64,000 bases of DNA from Flammeovirga sp. EKP202 (lineage in GTDB: Bacteria; Bacteroidota; Bacteroidia; Cytophagales; Flammeovirgaceae): positions 1 through 64,000 of the forward strand of contig NZ_JACVVP010000035.1 in NCBI RefSeq assembly GCF_014534745.1. Direction: 5' to 3'. Below the pieces are notes generated by a model, which saw nothing but the letters and a program-made list of their open reading frames with translations, was not told the origin of the DNA and ran no database searches. How positions within the stretch are numbered: the first letter of the stretch is position 1; each line of letters begins with the position of its first letter. The position numbers were made by a program, and so were the translations under genes. Positions 52,284 to 61,400 of the stretch are shown one piece after another.

Positions 52284-52406
52284 CCATAGTTAAAACTATG
52301 GGCAAGTGATAGAGCAACCTAACCAAGACTAAAGTCTTGAAGGTTGAAATGAGAGGCAATACTTTAGTGTTGTCGGAGTCGATATCACTAATCTTGACTT
52401 CAGTCA
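52284..52406. repeat. Array of small hairpins, possible mobile non-coding element
   Basis: Within 123 bp there are at least four inverted repeats: ccatagt/actatgg (52284-52301), a nested caacct...aagact/agtctt...aggttg (52315-52346), a weak one near 52354-52375, and tgact/agtca (52395-52406). The edges carry related tgcgcac and gtgcacg sequences. The density resembles decayed REP- or MITE-like intergenic repeats of Bacteroidota; a structured RNA is the alternative. The 302-bp gap it lies in has no gene. Confidence 0.5.
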
Positions 52407-52477
52407 TTGTGCACGATATTTCCCCTTTTTTCTTCTTTCCATGTACTTGAGTATAATAGACATAAAATAATTGGACT

Positions 52478-53512
52478 ATGAGTATCAATAAGGTATCTAT
52501 TTTAAAATCTGTTGATCAAAATACTTTTGAGGGATTAAAGGGGTACACTAACCTTGCAGTCATTGTAGATGAAAACACAAAAAGAGACTGTTACCCTATA
52601 GTCAAAGAACTATTACCAGTTCACTTATTGATTGAAGTAGTAAGTGGAGAGGAAAATAAAAACTTAGAAACATGTCAGCACATCTGGCAAGAGTTAACCA
52701 ATGCTAGTTTTGATAGAAAAGCAGCAGTATTGGATCTAGGTGGAGGTGTGATTGGTGATATGGGAGGTTTTTGTGCTTCTACTTACAAAAGAGGAATAGA
52801 CTTTTGGCAAATGCCTACTACTTTATTATCACAAGTTGATGCAAGTGTAGGAGGGAAGTTAGGAGTCGATTTTGGTAAGTTGAAAAACCATATTGGTGTG
52901 TTCAGAATTCCTGACATGGTGTTGGTTTATCCTGAATTTATCAAGACTTTACCTCAAAATGAATTGAGATCTGGTTTTGCAGAGGTGATTAAGCACTGTT
53001 TGATTGCAGATGCAGACCATTGGAAAACGGTTTCCTCAAAACCATTGTCAGAGCAGGATTTAGCGACAATCATTCCTCACTCTATCAACATTAAAGATGG
53101 TGTAGTTACTTCTGACCCAACAGAGAAAGGATTGAGAAAAATCCTGAACTATGGTCATACGATTGGTCACGCTATTGAAAGCTACCTTTTAGATATTCCT
53201 GGAAGAAAACTATTGCATGGTGAAGCAATTGCGATTGGTATGATTGCAGAAGCCTACCTTTCAGTGAAATTTACAGGTCTTCAAGAAGAAGAATTAAAGC
53301 AAATTCAAGAATATATTTTATCTGTTTACGGTAAAGTTGAAATCTTGGATAGCGATTTAGAGCATTTGTATGCTTATCTTCTTCAAGACAAAAAGAATAG
53401 TGGTAAAAAATTAAGTTTCTCTTTATTATCAAAAATTGGTGATTGTACTTTTGATCAATTTATTGAGTGGAATGAGATTGAAGAGGCTATAAAGTATTAT
53501 ATGAGTTTGTAA
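52478..53512 (+). CDS. aroB: 3-dehydroquinate synthase AroB
   Basis: Catalyses the second shikimate-pathway step, making 3-dehydroquinate with NAD and zinc. The 344-residue protein has VLDLGGGVIGDMGGFCAST, DFWQMPTTLLSQVDASVGGK, KNHIGVFRIPDMVLVYP, the metal-ligand Glu in GFAEVIKHCLI, and both histidine motifs in LNYGHTIGHAIES and LLHGEAIAIGM. Length is typical. It sits downstream of the DAHP synthase/chorismate mutase gene but past a terminator and a hairpin-rich element, so it is probably a separate transcript of the same pathway. Confidence 0.97.
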   Translation: MSINKVSILKSVDQNTFEGLKGYTNLAVIVDENTKRDCYPIVKELLPVHLLIEVVSGEENKNLETCQHIWQELTNASFDRKAAVLDLGGGVIGDMGGFCASTYKRGIDFWQMPTTLLSQVDASVGGKLGVDFGKLKNHIGVFRIPDMVLVYPEFIKTLPQNELRSGFAEVIKHCLIADADHWKTVSSKPLSEQDLATIIPHSINIKDGVVTSDPTEKGLRKILNYGHTIGHAIESYLLDIPGRKLLHGEAIAIGMIAEAYLSVKFTGLQEEELKQIQEYILSVYGKVEILDSDLEHLYAYLLQDKKNSGKKLSFSLLSKIGDCTFDQFIEWNEIEEAIKYYMSL

Positions 53513-53537
53513 ATAGAGGACTGTTACTCCGTTTACC

Positions 53538-53576
53538 TAAAATCCCTTCTAAATGTTTTTTTGGAGGGATTTTTTA
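53538..53576 (+). terminator. Rho-independent terminator after aroB
   Basis: aaaatcccttc pairs with ggagggatttt (one wobble pair) and is followed by a T run. Confidence 0.8.
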
Positions 53577-53613
53577 ATTTCTTGTGGCATGTGAAAGAGT
53601 TATCAGAATAGAA

Positions 53614-53997
53614 TTATTTACCGGTTGATACAAGTACTGGATGAATAATTTTTTTGATTAAACGATCAGCTTGTTCCTGATAATGGAAGTTCTTTAATTT
53701 CCAACCTCTATTTTTTGCGACCATTTCCAATAAGCTGTGTTCCTCCTTAATGAAATTAGTGATAGTGATAATCTGAATGGTTTTATCTATTCCATTTTCA
53801 GATAATTCTACAAAAAACGAATGCTTTTCATAAAGATTAAATGGGAACTTTAGGTCCTTACTATCGATCAATAAAATTTTTTTATTTTTTAGTAGAGGAG
53901 CAATTTCTTGAATGGCATGCAATACATCTTCTCTGGAAGGTACTTTAGCTAGCTTCAAAAAAACGTAATTAGGTGTTGCAGAAATACTGTAATTCAT
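53614..53997 (-). CDS. Small hypothetical alpha/beta protein
   Basis: I do not recognise this 127-residue protein. The alternating pattern (strand YVFLKLAKVP, helix REDVLHAIQEIAPLL, strand KKILLIDSKDLKF, strand KTIQIITITNF, then helices) suggests a small alpha/beta domain such as a STAS/SpoIIAA-like fold, but the phosphorylatable serine motif is missing. It is cytoplasmic, with no cysteine. It lies alone between aroB and the bestrophin gene. The call rests on the complete frame and normal base composition. Confidence 0.55.
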   Translation of the reverse strand: MNYSISATPNYVFLKLAKVPSREDVLHAIQEIAPLLKNKKILLIDSKDLKFPFNLYEKHSFFVELSENGIDKTIQIITITNFIKEEHSLLEMVAKNRGWKLKNFHYQEQADRLIKKIIHPVLVSTGK

Positions 53998-54127
53998 ATC
54001 TCTATTTTTCTTTGTTGTACGATGTTATGTAAAGTTAAATAAAAAAATCATTTAAATGATGATAGTTACCTAAAAAAGGTGACTTTCGTCAATTAAATGA
54101 TTTTACGCAGAAAAAAATATGAATTAT

Positions 54128-55198
54128 TTACATCTGTACATTTTCTAATACATCAAAAGGATCAGGAATGTCATCAGGACTTTCACCCACACAAGTTCTC
54201 ACATCGATCTCAATAGATCTTGAGATTGTAGAGATAGGGACATCATTGGCTGAGCCTTCAAATGGATTTTCACCTACTGTTCCGATCCTTTCCATGGTAT
54301 GGAATACCCACGACACCATAGCGGCAAAAGGAATACCCATCCAAACCAATAACCCTCCAATAAAAGGGTGAATACCAATTAAACTTTCTCCAAGTTTTGC
54401 GAATTCAGGAACTAAGCCAAATGGTAAAATAAAGATGAAAATCCATACAAAAAACACATTCAAAGTAGCATACTGTCTAGGGTAAGGGAAGTTTTTGATC
54501 CTTTCAGATTTCCCTTGAAGGGCCAATAATGTTCTCAAGATTTCTTCCAATCTTAGAAAAGAAAATTCCCAGATTAATCCTTTTTCCTTTAAGGTTCTCA
54601 AATGATTTGATTGTAACTTGATGATATGTGCAGCTTTATTTCCACCCACATCCATGACTTTCTGAAGTTCATCAGGCTGTAAATAATGGGCTAAAGCTTC
54701 TTCCTCAGGAATTACAAACTCAGGTGTATGAATTTTCTGGGCCCATTCTCTATTGGTAGGATGATCCATAAAACTCTCCCATGGCTTTTTTGCTCTCATC
54801 GCATAACGCAATGCTGTCAGCCAAGCCATATGTCTGTGAACTAATATTCTTTTTTGTTTTGATAATTCTTCCTTAGAAAGTTCTTGACCTTCTTTTGCAT
54901 ATTCATTGGTGACCATGTCTCCGACATAAATTGCAAATGTTCGAGAGTCATTCACTATTCCTCCCCATATTTTTCTTCCCTCCCAAAGACGTCCATAGAC
55001 AGCGTTATTCCTAAAACCAATCACAAAAGCCAGAGCCGTACCTACTAACGCAATTGGAGTCCAAGGCATTGCAATCCATTTTTGTTCTAAAACTTCATAA
55101 ATGAAAGTAACTGTTGTAGCAAGCATTACAAAAAACAATGTTTCTTTTCGTGTCCAAAGAAACATTTCAGATACCGAGAAGTATTTTTTAATGAGCAT
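54128..55198 (-). CDS. Bestrophin-family anion channel
   Basis: The 356-residue membrane protein matches the bacterial bestrophin (UPF0187) family. Key segments are ALVGTALAFVIGFRNNAVYG, RLWEGRKIWGGIVNDSR, the cytoplasmic helices between about 100 and 220, WIFIFILPFGLVPEF and GIPFAAMVSWVFHTMERIG, and the final GENPFEGSANDVPISTISR near the pore exit. Bacterial members are pentameric channels for anions or, in some, cations, and some respond to energy stress. It appears monocistronic. Confidence 0.88.
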   Translation of the reverse strand: MLIKKYFSVSEMFLWTRKETLFFVMLATTVTFIYEVLEQKWIAMPWTPIALVGTALAFVIGFRNNAVYGRLWEGRKIWGGIVNDSRTFAIYVGDMVTNEYAKEGQELSKEELSKQKRILVHRHMAWLTALRYAMRAKKPWESFMDHPTNREWAQKIHTPEFVIPEEEALAHYLQPDELQKVMDVGGNKAAHIIKLQSNHLRTLKEKGLIWEFSFLRLEEILRTLLALQGKSERIKNFPYPRQYATLNVFFVWIFIFILPFGLVPEFAKLGESLIGIHPFIGGLLVWMGIPFAAMVSWVFHTMERIGTVGENPFEGSANDVPISTISRSIEIDVRTCVGESPDDIPDPFDVLENVQM

Positions 55199-55294
55199 AG
55201 ATTCTAAAAAATAATGTTTTTAAGTGTCTATGAATCTAATCATTAAAATGGAATTTTGAAAGGTATCAATTCTTTTGACCATTGATCGTTTTTA

Positions 55295-56152
55295 TTATAA
55301 TTGGTTTAAATCATATATAATAATGAGATCATCAAATTTATAGTTAGATAAGATTTGAGCTTCTTCTCCTTTTAAGTACTCAAATTGAAGATCTTCATTT
55401 ATTATCCAACAACCTGTTTCTTTATGAAGAACGAAGACATCAAGTTCATCATTATGGTATCGTTTTCCTTGATAAAAAATAGGAGTGTCCCTACTGCTTA
55501 CTAGTAAAGGTTCACCAATTATTACAAAGTAATTTTCAAATTTTATGTTTGTTTTATAAATATCCTGTTTTGAAAATATATATGTTCTGGAAAATGTATC
55601 CATGATTTCATTCGGAAATACACGAATAATATTTTTCTCTCTAATTATATTTTTGGGCACTTTCATGGAGTACTTTCCATCTTCTTGGGTGAATGTGGAA
55701 TACACCTGATCTAAAGTTATCAAAGCTACTCTCATGTGTGTAAATTCAACCTTATCTTGACGATAGGAACATTCTATTTGCCCTTTAATAGTTACAAATT
55801 GATCAGTATTGGTAATATCAATTTTATCTTGATTAGAAGGGATTAATGATTGGCTAAAAGCTTCGGTGCTCAATGTTAAAGAACTCACTATGATAGCACT
55901 CATCGCTAATTTATAAGGAGAAAATTTAAATGTTTGCGTCTTTCGGAGCGGTAAGAAATTTTGTGTTGGTTTGATTCTGATACAAATGTTTTCACCTTTT
56001 TCCTCAAAAAGATTTTCAACTTCAGGAGTAGATAAGTCTATTAAGTCATACACCTTTTTAGAACACACTTCACAAAATCTACCTTTTTCAACGGGAGTCA
56101 TTTGATCCCAATTCTCATGACAAGGATTGGGTATCGTTAAAAATTTTTTCAC
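55295..56152 (-). CDS. Cys-cluster membrane protein of Bacteroidota
   Basis: The 285-residue protein begins with a cytoplasmic Cys cluster: C11 in PNPCHENWDQM, C27 and C30 in GRFCEVCSKKVYDL, and C57, arranged C-x15-C-x2-C-x26-C. It probably binds zinc or an Fe-S cluster. A single membrane helix follows (about 78-99), then an extracytoplasmic domain with a carboxypeptidase-regulatory-like sheet (VTIKGQIECSYRQDKV). I recall similar openings in many Bacteroidota proteins of unknown function. This layout suggests a sensor or anchor that reads a cytoplasmic metal or redox state. The membrane helix might also be a late export signal. Confidence 0.7.
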   Translation of the reverse strand: MKKFLTIPNPCHENWDQMTPVEKGRFCEVCSKKVYDLIDLSTPEVENLFEEKGENICIRIKPTQNFLPLRKTQTFKFSPYKLAMSAIIVSSLTLSTEAFSQSLIPSNQDKIDITNTDQFVTIKGQIECSYRQDKVEFTHMRVALITLDQVYSTFTQEDGKYSMKVPKNIIREKNIIRVFPNEIMDTFSRTYIFSKQDIYKTNIKFENYFVIIGEPLLVSSRDTPIFYQGKRYHNDELDVFVLHKETGCWIINEDLQFEYLKGEEAQILSNYKFDDLIIIYDLNQL

Positions 56153-56203
56153 TAATAGCTTACTTTAAAATCGAATATTTCTTTTCAAAGTAAATTAGTG
56201 ATT

Positions 56204-56806
56204 TTATTCAAAAGATTGAAACGTAAGAATAGAAGCGTTGATAAGGGTCTTGCTTTCTGAGAATTGAGAGGTGTTATTGTCTATTTTTCTTTGTATCAAT
56301 GTTAATAAACCCTTTACCGTATTTTCATCATCTTGTTCTATTTCATGCCCCAGTAACCAAGGAATACTAGTTTTTTCACCGTTCTTGTGCGTAAAAGTGA
56401 GAAAGCTTCTTGAAGAACTTTTATCTCTGTCTTCAAAACTTACCACATCATTTAGGTTCACGCTTCTTCGATTAAAGCCCGTTCTATTGACAATAAGCTC
56501 ATCTCCATCAAAATAAATAAAGCTTTTATACCATGCAGTAGGGGAATTGCTTAGGTAGGGTTTTATGGCAAGAAGAAAGCTTACTTCTCCGAAAAAAATA
56601 AGATCATCAAACCAAAAATCTTTGAGAAAAGAAGAAAAAGTAACTTCTGTAAATAAAATTTCACGAAGGTAACTGACAGCATCAAACCCTAAAGCTAGAG
56701 CTCCTGCATAAGTCATGATTTGAGCGAAGGTAAAACCTCCATAGTACTTCGGTTTTTTTACGATTCCATTGAAATCGAGGGGGATATAAACGTTTACACT
56801 AGACAT
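56204..56806 (-). CDS. Hypothetical protein with PH-like region
   Basis: A 200-residue protein of no recognised family. MSSVNVYIPLDFNGIVKKPK is followed by two hydrophobic stretches (about 26-46 and 66-84), which may be membrane helices, then a soluble part with FDGDELIVNRTGFNRRSVNL and FLTFTHKNGEKTSIP resembling a PH/bPH2 or YcxB-like beta domain. A longer frame begins with TTG at 56824; ATG 56806 is chosen because it is the first canonical start. It is co-directional with neighbours but separated by gaps of about 50-130 bp. Confidence 0.6.
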   Translation of the reverse strand: MSSVNVYIPLDFNGIVKKPKYYGGFTFAQIMTYAGALALGFDAVSYLREILFTEVTFSSFLKDFWFDDLIFFGEVSFLLAIKPYLSNSPTAWYKSFIYFDGDELIVNRTGFNRRSVNLNDVVSFEDRDKSSSRSFLTFTHKNGEKTSIPWLLGHEIEQDDENTVKGLLTLIQRKIDNNTSQFSESKTLINASILTFQSFE

Positions 56807-56936
56807 AAAAAAATAGATAGTCAAAAAGATAGTAATTATTTACAAATGTTTACACGTTAAATTCTTTTAATAGGTTGCGTTTAAAATGTTAATCTTGCAA
56901 GAATAGTGATAAAAAATATGTTTTTTGTCTAGTTTT

Positions 56937-58165
56937 TTATTGAGATGTATAATTAGGCGTAGGATCATAGTCGTTGGGAGGGATGATAATTAAATCATAG
57001 TTATCCAGCGTTTTAGCCACTTCATTATAATTTTTAACGCCAATGATACTCACTTTTCCACTTTTGATTTCTGATTGAATTGAGCTTAAATCAATAATTG
57101 TCCATTGGTCCATCTGAGCAAAGTTTGTAAAAGGAACCAACATTTTTTTATACTCATCATCGCCATCATAATAGCCTGCTTTAATGCATATATTCAGGCT
57201 TTTAAAGTTATTTAGTTGAGCTAACTCTTCAGTCAAGGCCCCTATGTCATAATTACCAAATGACAAGTCTTTTTTACCTGCATGTAGACTGCCAATTTTG
57301 ATGAAATATTTAGAGTTGGGGTTTGCTCATGTATAAGATATTGTTCCAAAAAGTTTCTTCTGATGAGTTTGACACGATCTTTATGCGATTTTCTGTAATT
57401 CGTATAGATAGCCCAACTTTCTTTCATATCATTCAATATTTGAAAAGCAGTGGTGTCGTTTTCATCAAAATAATTGGTGAAAGCCACATACTTTTCATCT
57501 TTTTGAATTTCTTCAAATAATTGTATATCCTCATCAATGTCTTTTCTGTAAAGTGTTATGATTTCCTTTTTGGCCTCATTCCATGCTTTTGAAATTTCAA
57601 GAATATCTTTTCTATTTTTCGACTTTTCCAAAATCATATCACCTAAAAACAATGTTGAATTGTAATACTCTTGATCACATCCCCAAATTTTGAAATGATG
57701 TTTTGAGAAGGCATTTAGGAACTTAGCATCCTCTACAGCATCAAAAAATGGAATACTAATGTTATCAAAATCTTCATAATAATAGTTGGAATAGAATGTA
57801 TGAAGCTGTTCTACTATATTTTCTTTAGCTACAGTGAGGCTTGTTAATTTATTAGCCGAATTAGGTCCTATTTCAAATGTGGCAACTGTATAATTGTTTT
57901 TAGCTAGCATTGGAACAAGAGCCTCTGTTAATTTTGAGATCTGTGACGATCCGTGATATTCACCTAAAACAAAGAATTGTGAATTTTTAGTTTTTTCTTC
58001 CAACAGTCGATAACCTTTACCTTTTAATCCATTTTCATTAATGGTAAAGTGCTCGACATATTTTGATATATACTGACTATCAAGAGAAATTATTTGGTTT
58101 TGCCCGAATGAGAAAGTATGACATGTTATCAACAGAATTGTAAGGATAAGTGAAGTCTTTTGCAT
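56937..58165 (-). pseudogene. Erythromycin-esterase/ChaN-like protein broken by a frameshift
   Basis: The first part (58165 to 57242) encodes an exported protein with the motif FFVLGEYHGSSQISKLTEAL, reminiscent of EreA- or ChaN-type hydrolases. It stops soon after TPTLNISS. The -1 frame continues the family: KYFIKIGSLHAGKKDLSFGN then YDIGALTEELAQLNNFKS, to 56937. One extra C in the CCCC run (plus-strand G4 at 57318-57321) would join both frames into one protein of about 409 residues. This points to a recent single-base loss or a sequencing error. The two halves are otherwise intact. Confidence 0.75.
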
Positions 58166-58487
58166 TTTGAATTAATTAATGTTTGATGAAAGATTAGTTT
58201 AGTTTTCGAATCCCAGTAGAGTGATTCTATAACCTAAGAGAGGTTTTAAATTAGTAATTAGAAGTTGACAATTTATATAAAGTGAAGTTAATCATCATTT
58301 CTTATTTTTTTCAATCATTTGTTTTTCTTTTAATTAAAAGTTTAAATTAAATATCTTAATCATTTGATAGTTAGATTTTTATGTTTGATGTTTGGTCAAA
58401 TTGAGTGGAAGCCCCTATTTACAAAGCCTTAATATCTCCTTAAAATTGAAGTCATAAAGCAATTCAATTATTTAAACTACATCAAAA
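58166..58487. other. Intergenic region between divergent genes
   Basis: 322 bp, very AT-rich, containing a plus-strand TATGTTTG promoter element at 58380. No hairpins of note. Confidence 0.45.
58380..58387 (+). promoter_or_regulatory. -7 promoter element of the T9SS cargo gene
   Basis: TATGTTTG matches TAnnTTTG, about 100 bp before the ATG. A TTTG 13 bp upstream is closer than usual. Confidence 0.35.
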
Positions 58488-61400
58488 ATGAAACGACTAT
58501 TATGGTTTCCGCTAGTTGTCTTATTCTGTATAGGACAATTTGCGTATGCTACAGAGGGTTCAGCACCAACCGCATTTGTAGAAATAGGAGCAGGGCAAAC
58601 ACCAACAACAGACCCAATTTACTCCAGCTGGAAATATGCCTGGGGTAGTTTTTTATATAAAAGCGAAGACTTAGGAGAAGCTAAAACAATCAGCAAAATT
58701 TCATTTTACGGATATAAGAATTTCGGTGGATGGGAAAAATCGTTTGCCAATCAACAGATTTATATCTCTTTAGTAAGCAGAGATGATGTGCCGTTGTCGT
58801 ATCCAGATTTGAATAATTATACAAAGGTATTTGACGGAACTGTAACGTATCCTCCTAATGGTGCAGATTGGATGGATATTGATATTGAGGACTTCGAATA
58901 CGACGGAACGAGTGATATTATCATCCACTGGCAGAATCATTCAGGAGAGAGTTATGTTACTTCTGGATTATTTTATGGTTCAGTCAATCAAGATCATCAA
59001 GCAGTGAGCGGTAGTGATAATAACTTCCCTACTGGGGTAGCGGGTTGGAGACCCTTCAATAATGCTACTCCAAATATCAGGTTTCACTATTTAGTAGCCG
59101 ATGACACGCCATGTACTCCATTAGCCATAGCACCGGAAAATAAAGAAGCAAAAGTTAAAGTAGATCAAGCGTTAGAGTTTAGTTTGTGTAATTCAGATCG
59201 TTACGACTTTTATTTAGGTACTGAAGAAGACAATTTACAACTTATTGTTTCTGATCAAGCAGTAACAGAAGATGGAACATACACTTATAAAAGTCAGACA
59301 TTATGGGAATCCAAAAAGACTTATTATTATAAGGTAGTTGCCAAAAAAGGTGATAAAGAAATTTCTTCTCCTATTATCTCATTTACGGCTCAAAAGTTTA
59401 TTGAAGAATATCCGTTTATTGTTGATTTTGAAGATTTCTATATTAGCCAAATAACAGGTAATAGGATAAACAGAACGATTAATACCAACTTCCCTGATGA
59501 ATCTGATTGGGAGTTTGATGAATATTGGAGTACGGGTGATATTGATGGTTTCCTGGACGGTATTTACAAAGGAGAAATGACGGGTTATGTATCAGCGTGG
59601 AGAACGGGGGATTACTCACTAACTACTCCAAGAATGAACTTACCAGAAAATTCAGAGGTCTCTTTTTATTGGAGAACAGGTTCTAATTCACCGTCAAGTG
59701 GTACTTATTTAGAGATTTCTACAGATGGAAAAGAAACATGGTCTGAAGTAGCTTCTATGATGCTTGAGGGGGATATGAAAGAGTATAAATACGAATCTTT
59801 CAGTCTAGGAGATTATTCTGGCGAAAATGTTTATATCCGTTTTAGATATCACGAAACTTCTAGCTGGAGTCCAAAATACTTCTGGATAGATGATATCGTT
59901 ATCAAAGAACAAAAAATGGAGCCGGAGATCCAAATTGCGACTGATAAGCTTACGTATGCTTCCGTAAGTGTTGGCAGTAAGATCAGTCAATCGGTAACAG
60001 TGACAAATACAGGTAAGGCACCATTAATTATCAGAGGAGGAACTTCTACAGGTCCTTTCTCAACGGACTTCACCGGGACCATTGATATTGGGAAGTCAGC
60101 GGATATCAAATTATATTTTGAACCTACTTCTGCAGGTGATTTCGAGGATGTATTCACTTTTGAATCGAATGCAACTTCTGGTACAAACGATATTACTTTA
60201 ATAGGAAATGCTTATCAGCCGCTTACTGATTTCTTTGAGAATTTTGATAACAGCACTGAGATGCCTGCGCAATGGAGTCAAATCAGAAGTAGCTGGGATA
60301 ATTACACAAGTGTACAAGTGATTGATGGGGCGCTAGAGTATTTTACAAGTCCGCATTGTGCTCGTTTGATGAACTTGAATGATTTTGAATCGAATGTCAT
60401 TTTAGTTTCTCCAGGGGTGAAAAACTTTGATACCAACAGAATCGTTTTCCAAGCAAAAAAATCAAATGATGCGTATGACTTGACTCTTGAGGTAGGTTTA
60501 ATGACAGATCCAACAGATTCTTCTACTTTCGTATTGAAAGAAACATTTGAGTTGACAAGTGCTTATAAACAATTCAATTTACTATTCAGCCATGCTGATA
60601 AAGGACCTTACATTGCTTTTAGACACGGAGGAAGAGAACAAAAAGTAACAGCCGCTTTAATTGATGATATTTCTTGGGAGAAAATTTCAAATGGATTCCC
60701 TCTTGCTGCTGTTCCTACATCTCCAGCTTCTAATGCAGTGGATGTAGACATCATGAAAGGCTTAAAACTAAGATGGAATGATGGAGGAGGAGCAACGGAA
60801 GGGTTTAAAATCAATGTAGGAACAGATTACCCTCCTACGAATATGATTTCTGATCAAGAAGTAGACTTAGAGACTGCCGAACTTCAATTAGAAAACTTAG
60901 AGTATAACACCCAATACTATTGGCAAGTAGTGCCTTATAATAGTAATGGTGAACTGCCTAATGCTCCAGTATGGTCATTTACAACCATCCCTGATCCAAC
61001 TGTTGAGACTCTCCCATATCTTGAAAATTTTGAGACAATGAAACAAGGAACGACAAAACCAATGGGCTGGTCAATAGACGATTTGAATCTTGACGGTAAC
61101 GAATGGAAACAGATTACAGATGATGGATCAAATGATTTGGTGAAGGGTTCTGGGGCAATGCAGATTTCTGGTAAAAAAGATGATATTCTTTATTCGGTGC
61201 CTCTAGCTTTGGAGAAAGGAACAACTTATGATTTATCGTTTTCTATTAGAACGGAATTGGATGAACTAGAAGGTAAATGGCACACGGAAGAGTTAGAAGT
61301 ATACTTGGTGGAGGACAATAAGAAAACCGCTTTGGGTGAAGAAGTATTGGTAAAAACTGCAACAGTGGAAGATGCATGGAAAGATGTGAGCGTTACGTTT

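Noticed and set aside
57318-57321. Programmed -1 frameshift in the esterase-like gene
   Set aside because: No X-XXY-YYZ slippery heptamer in the reading frame, no downstream structure noted, and the family normally reads as one frame; a base loss is simpler.
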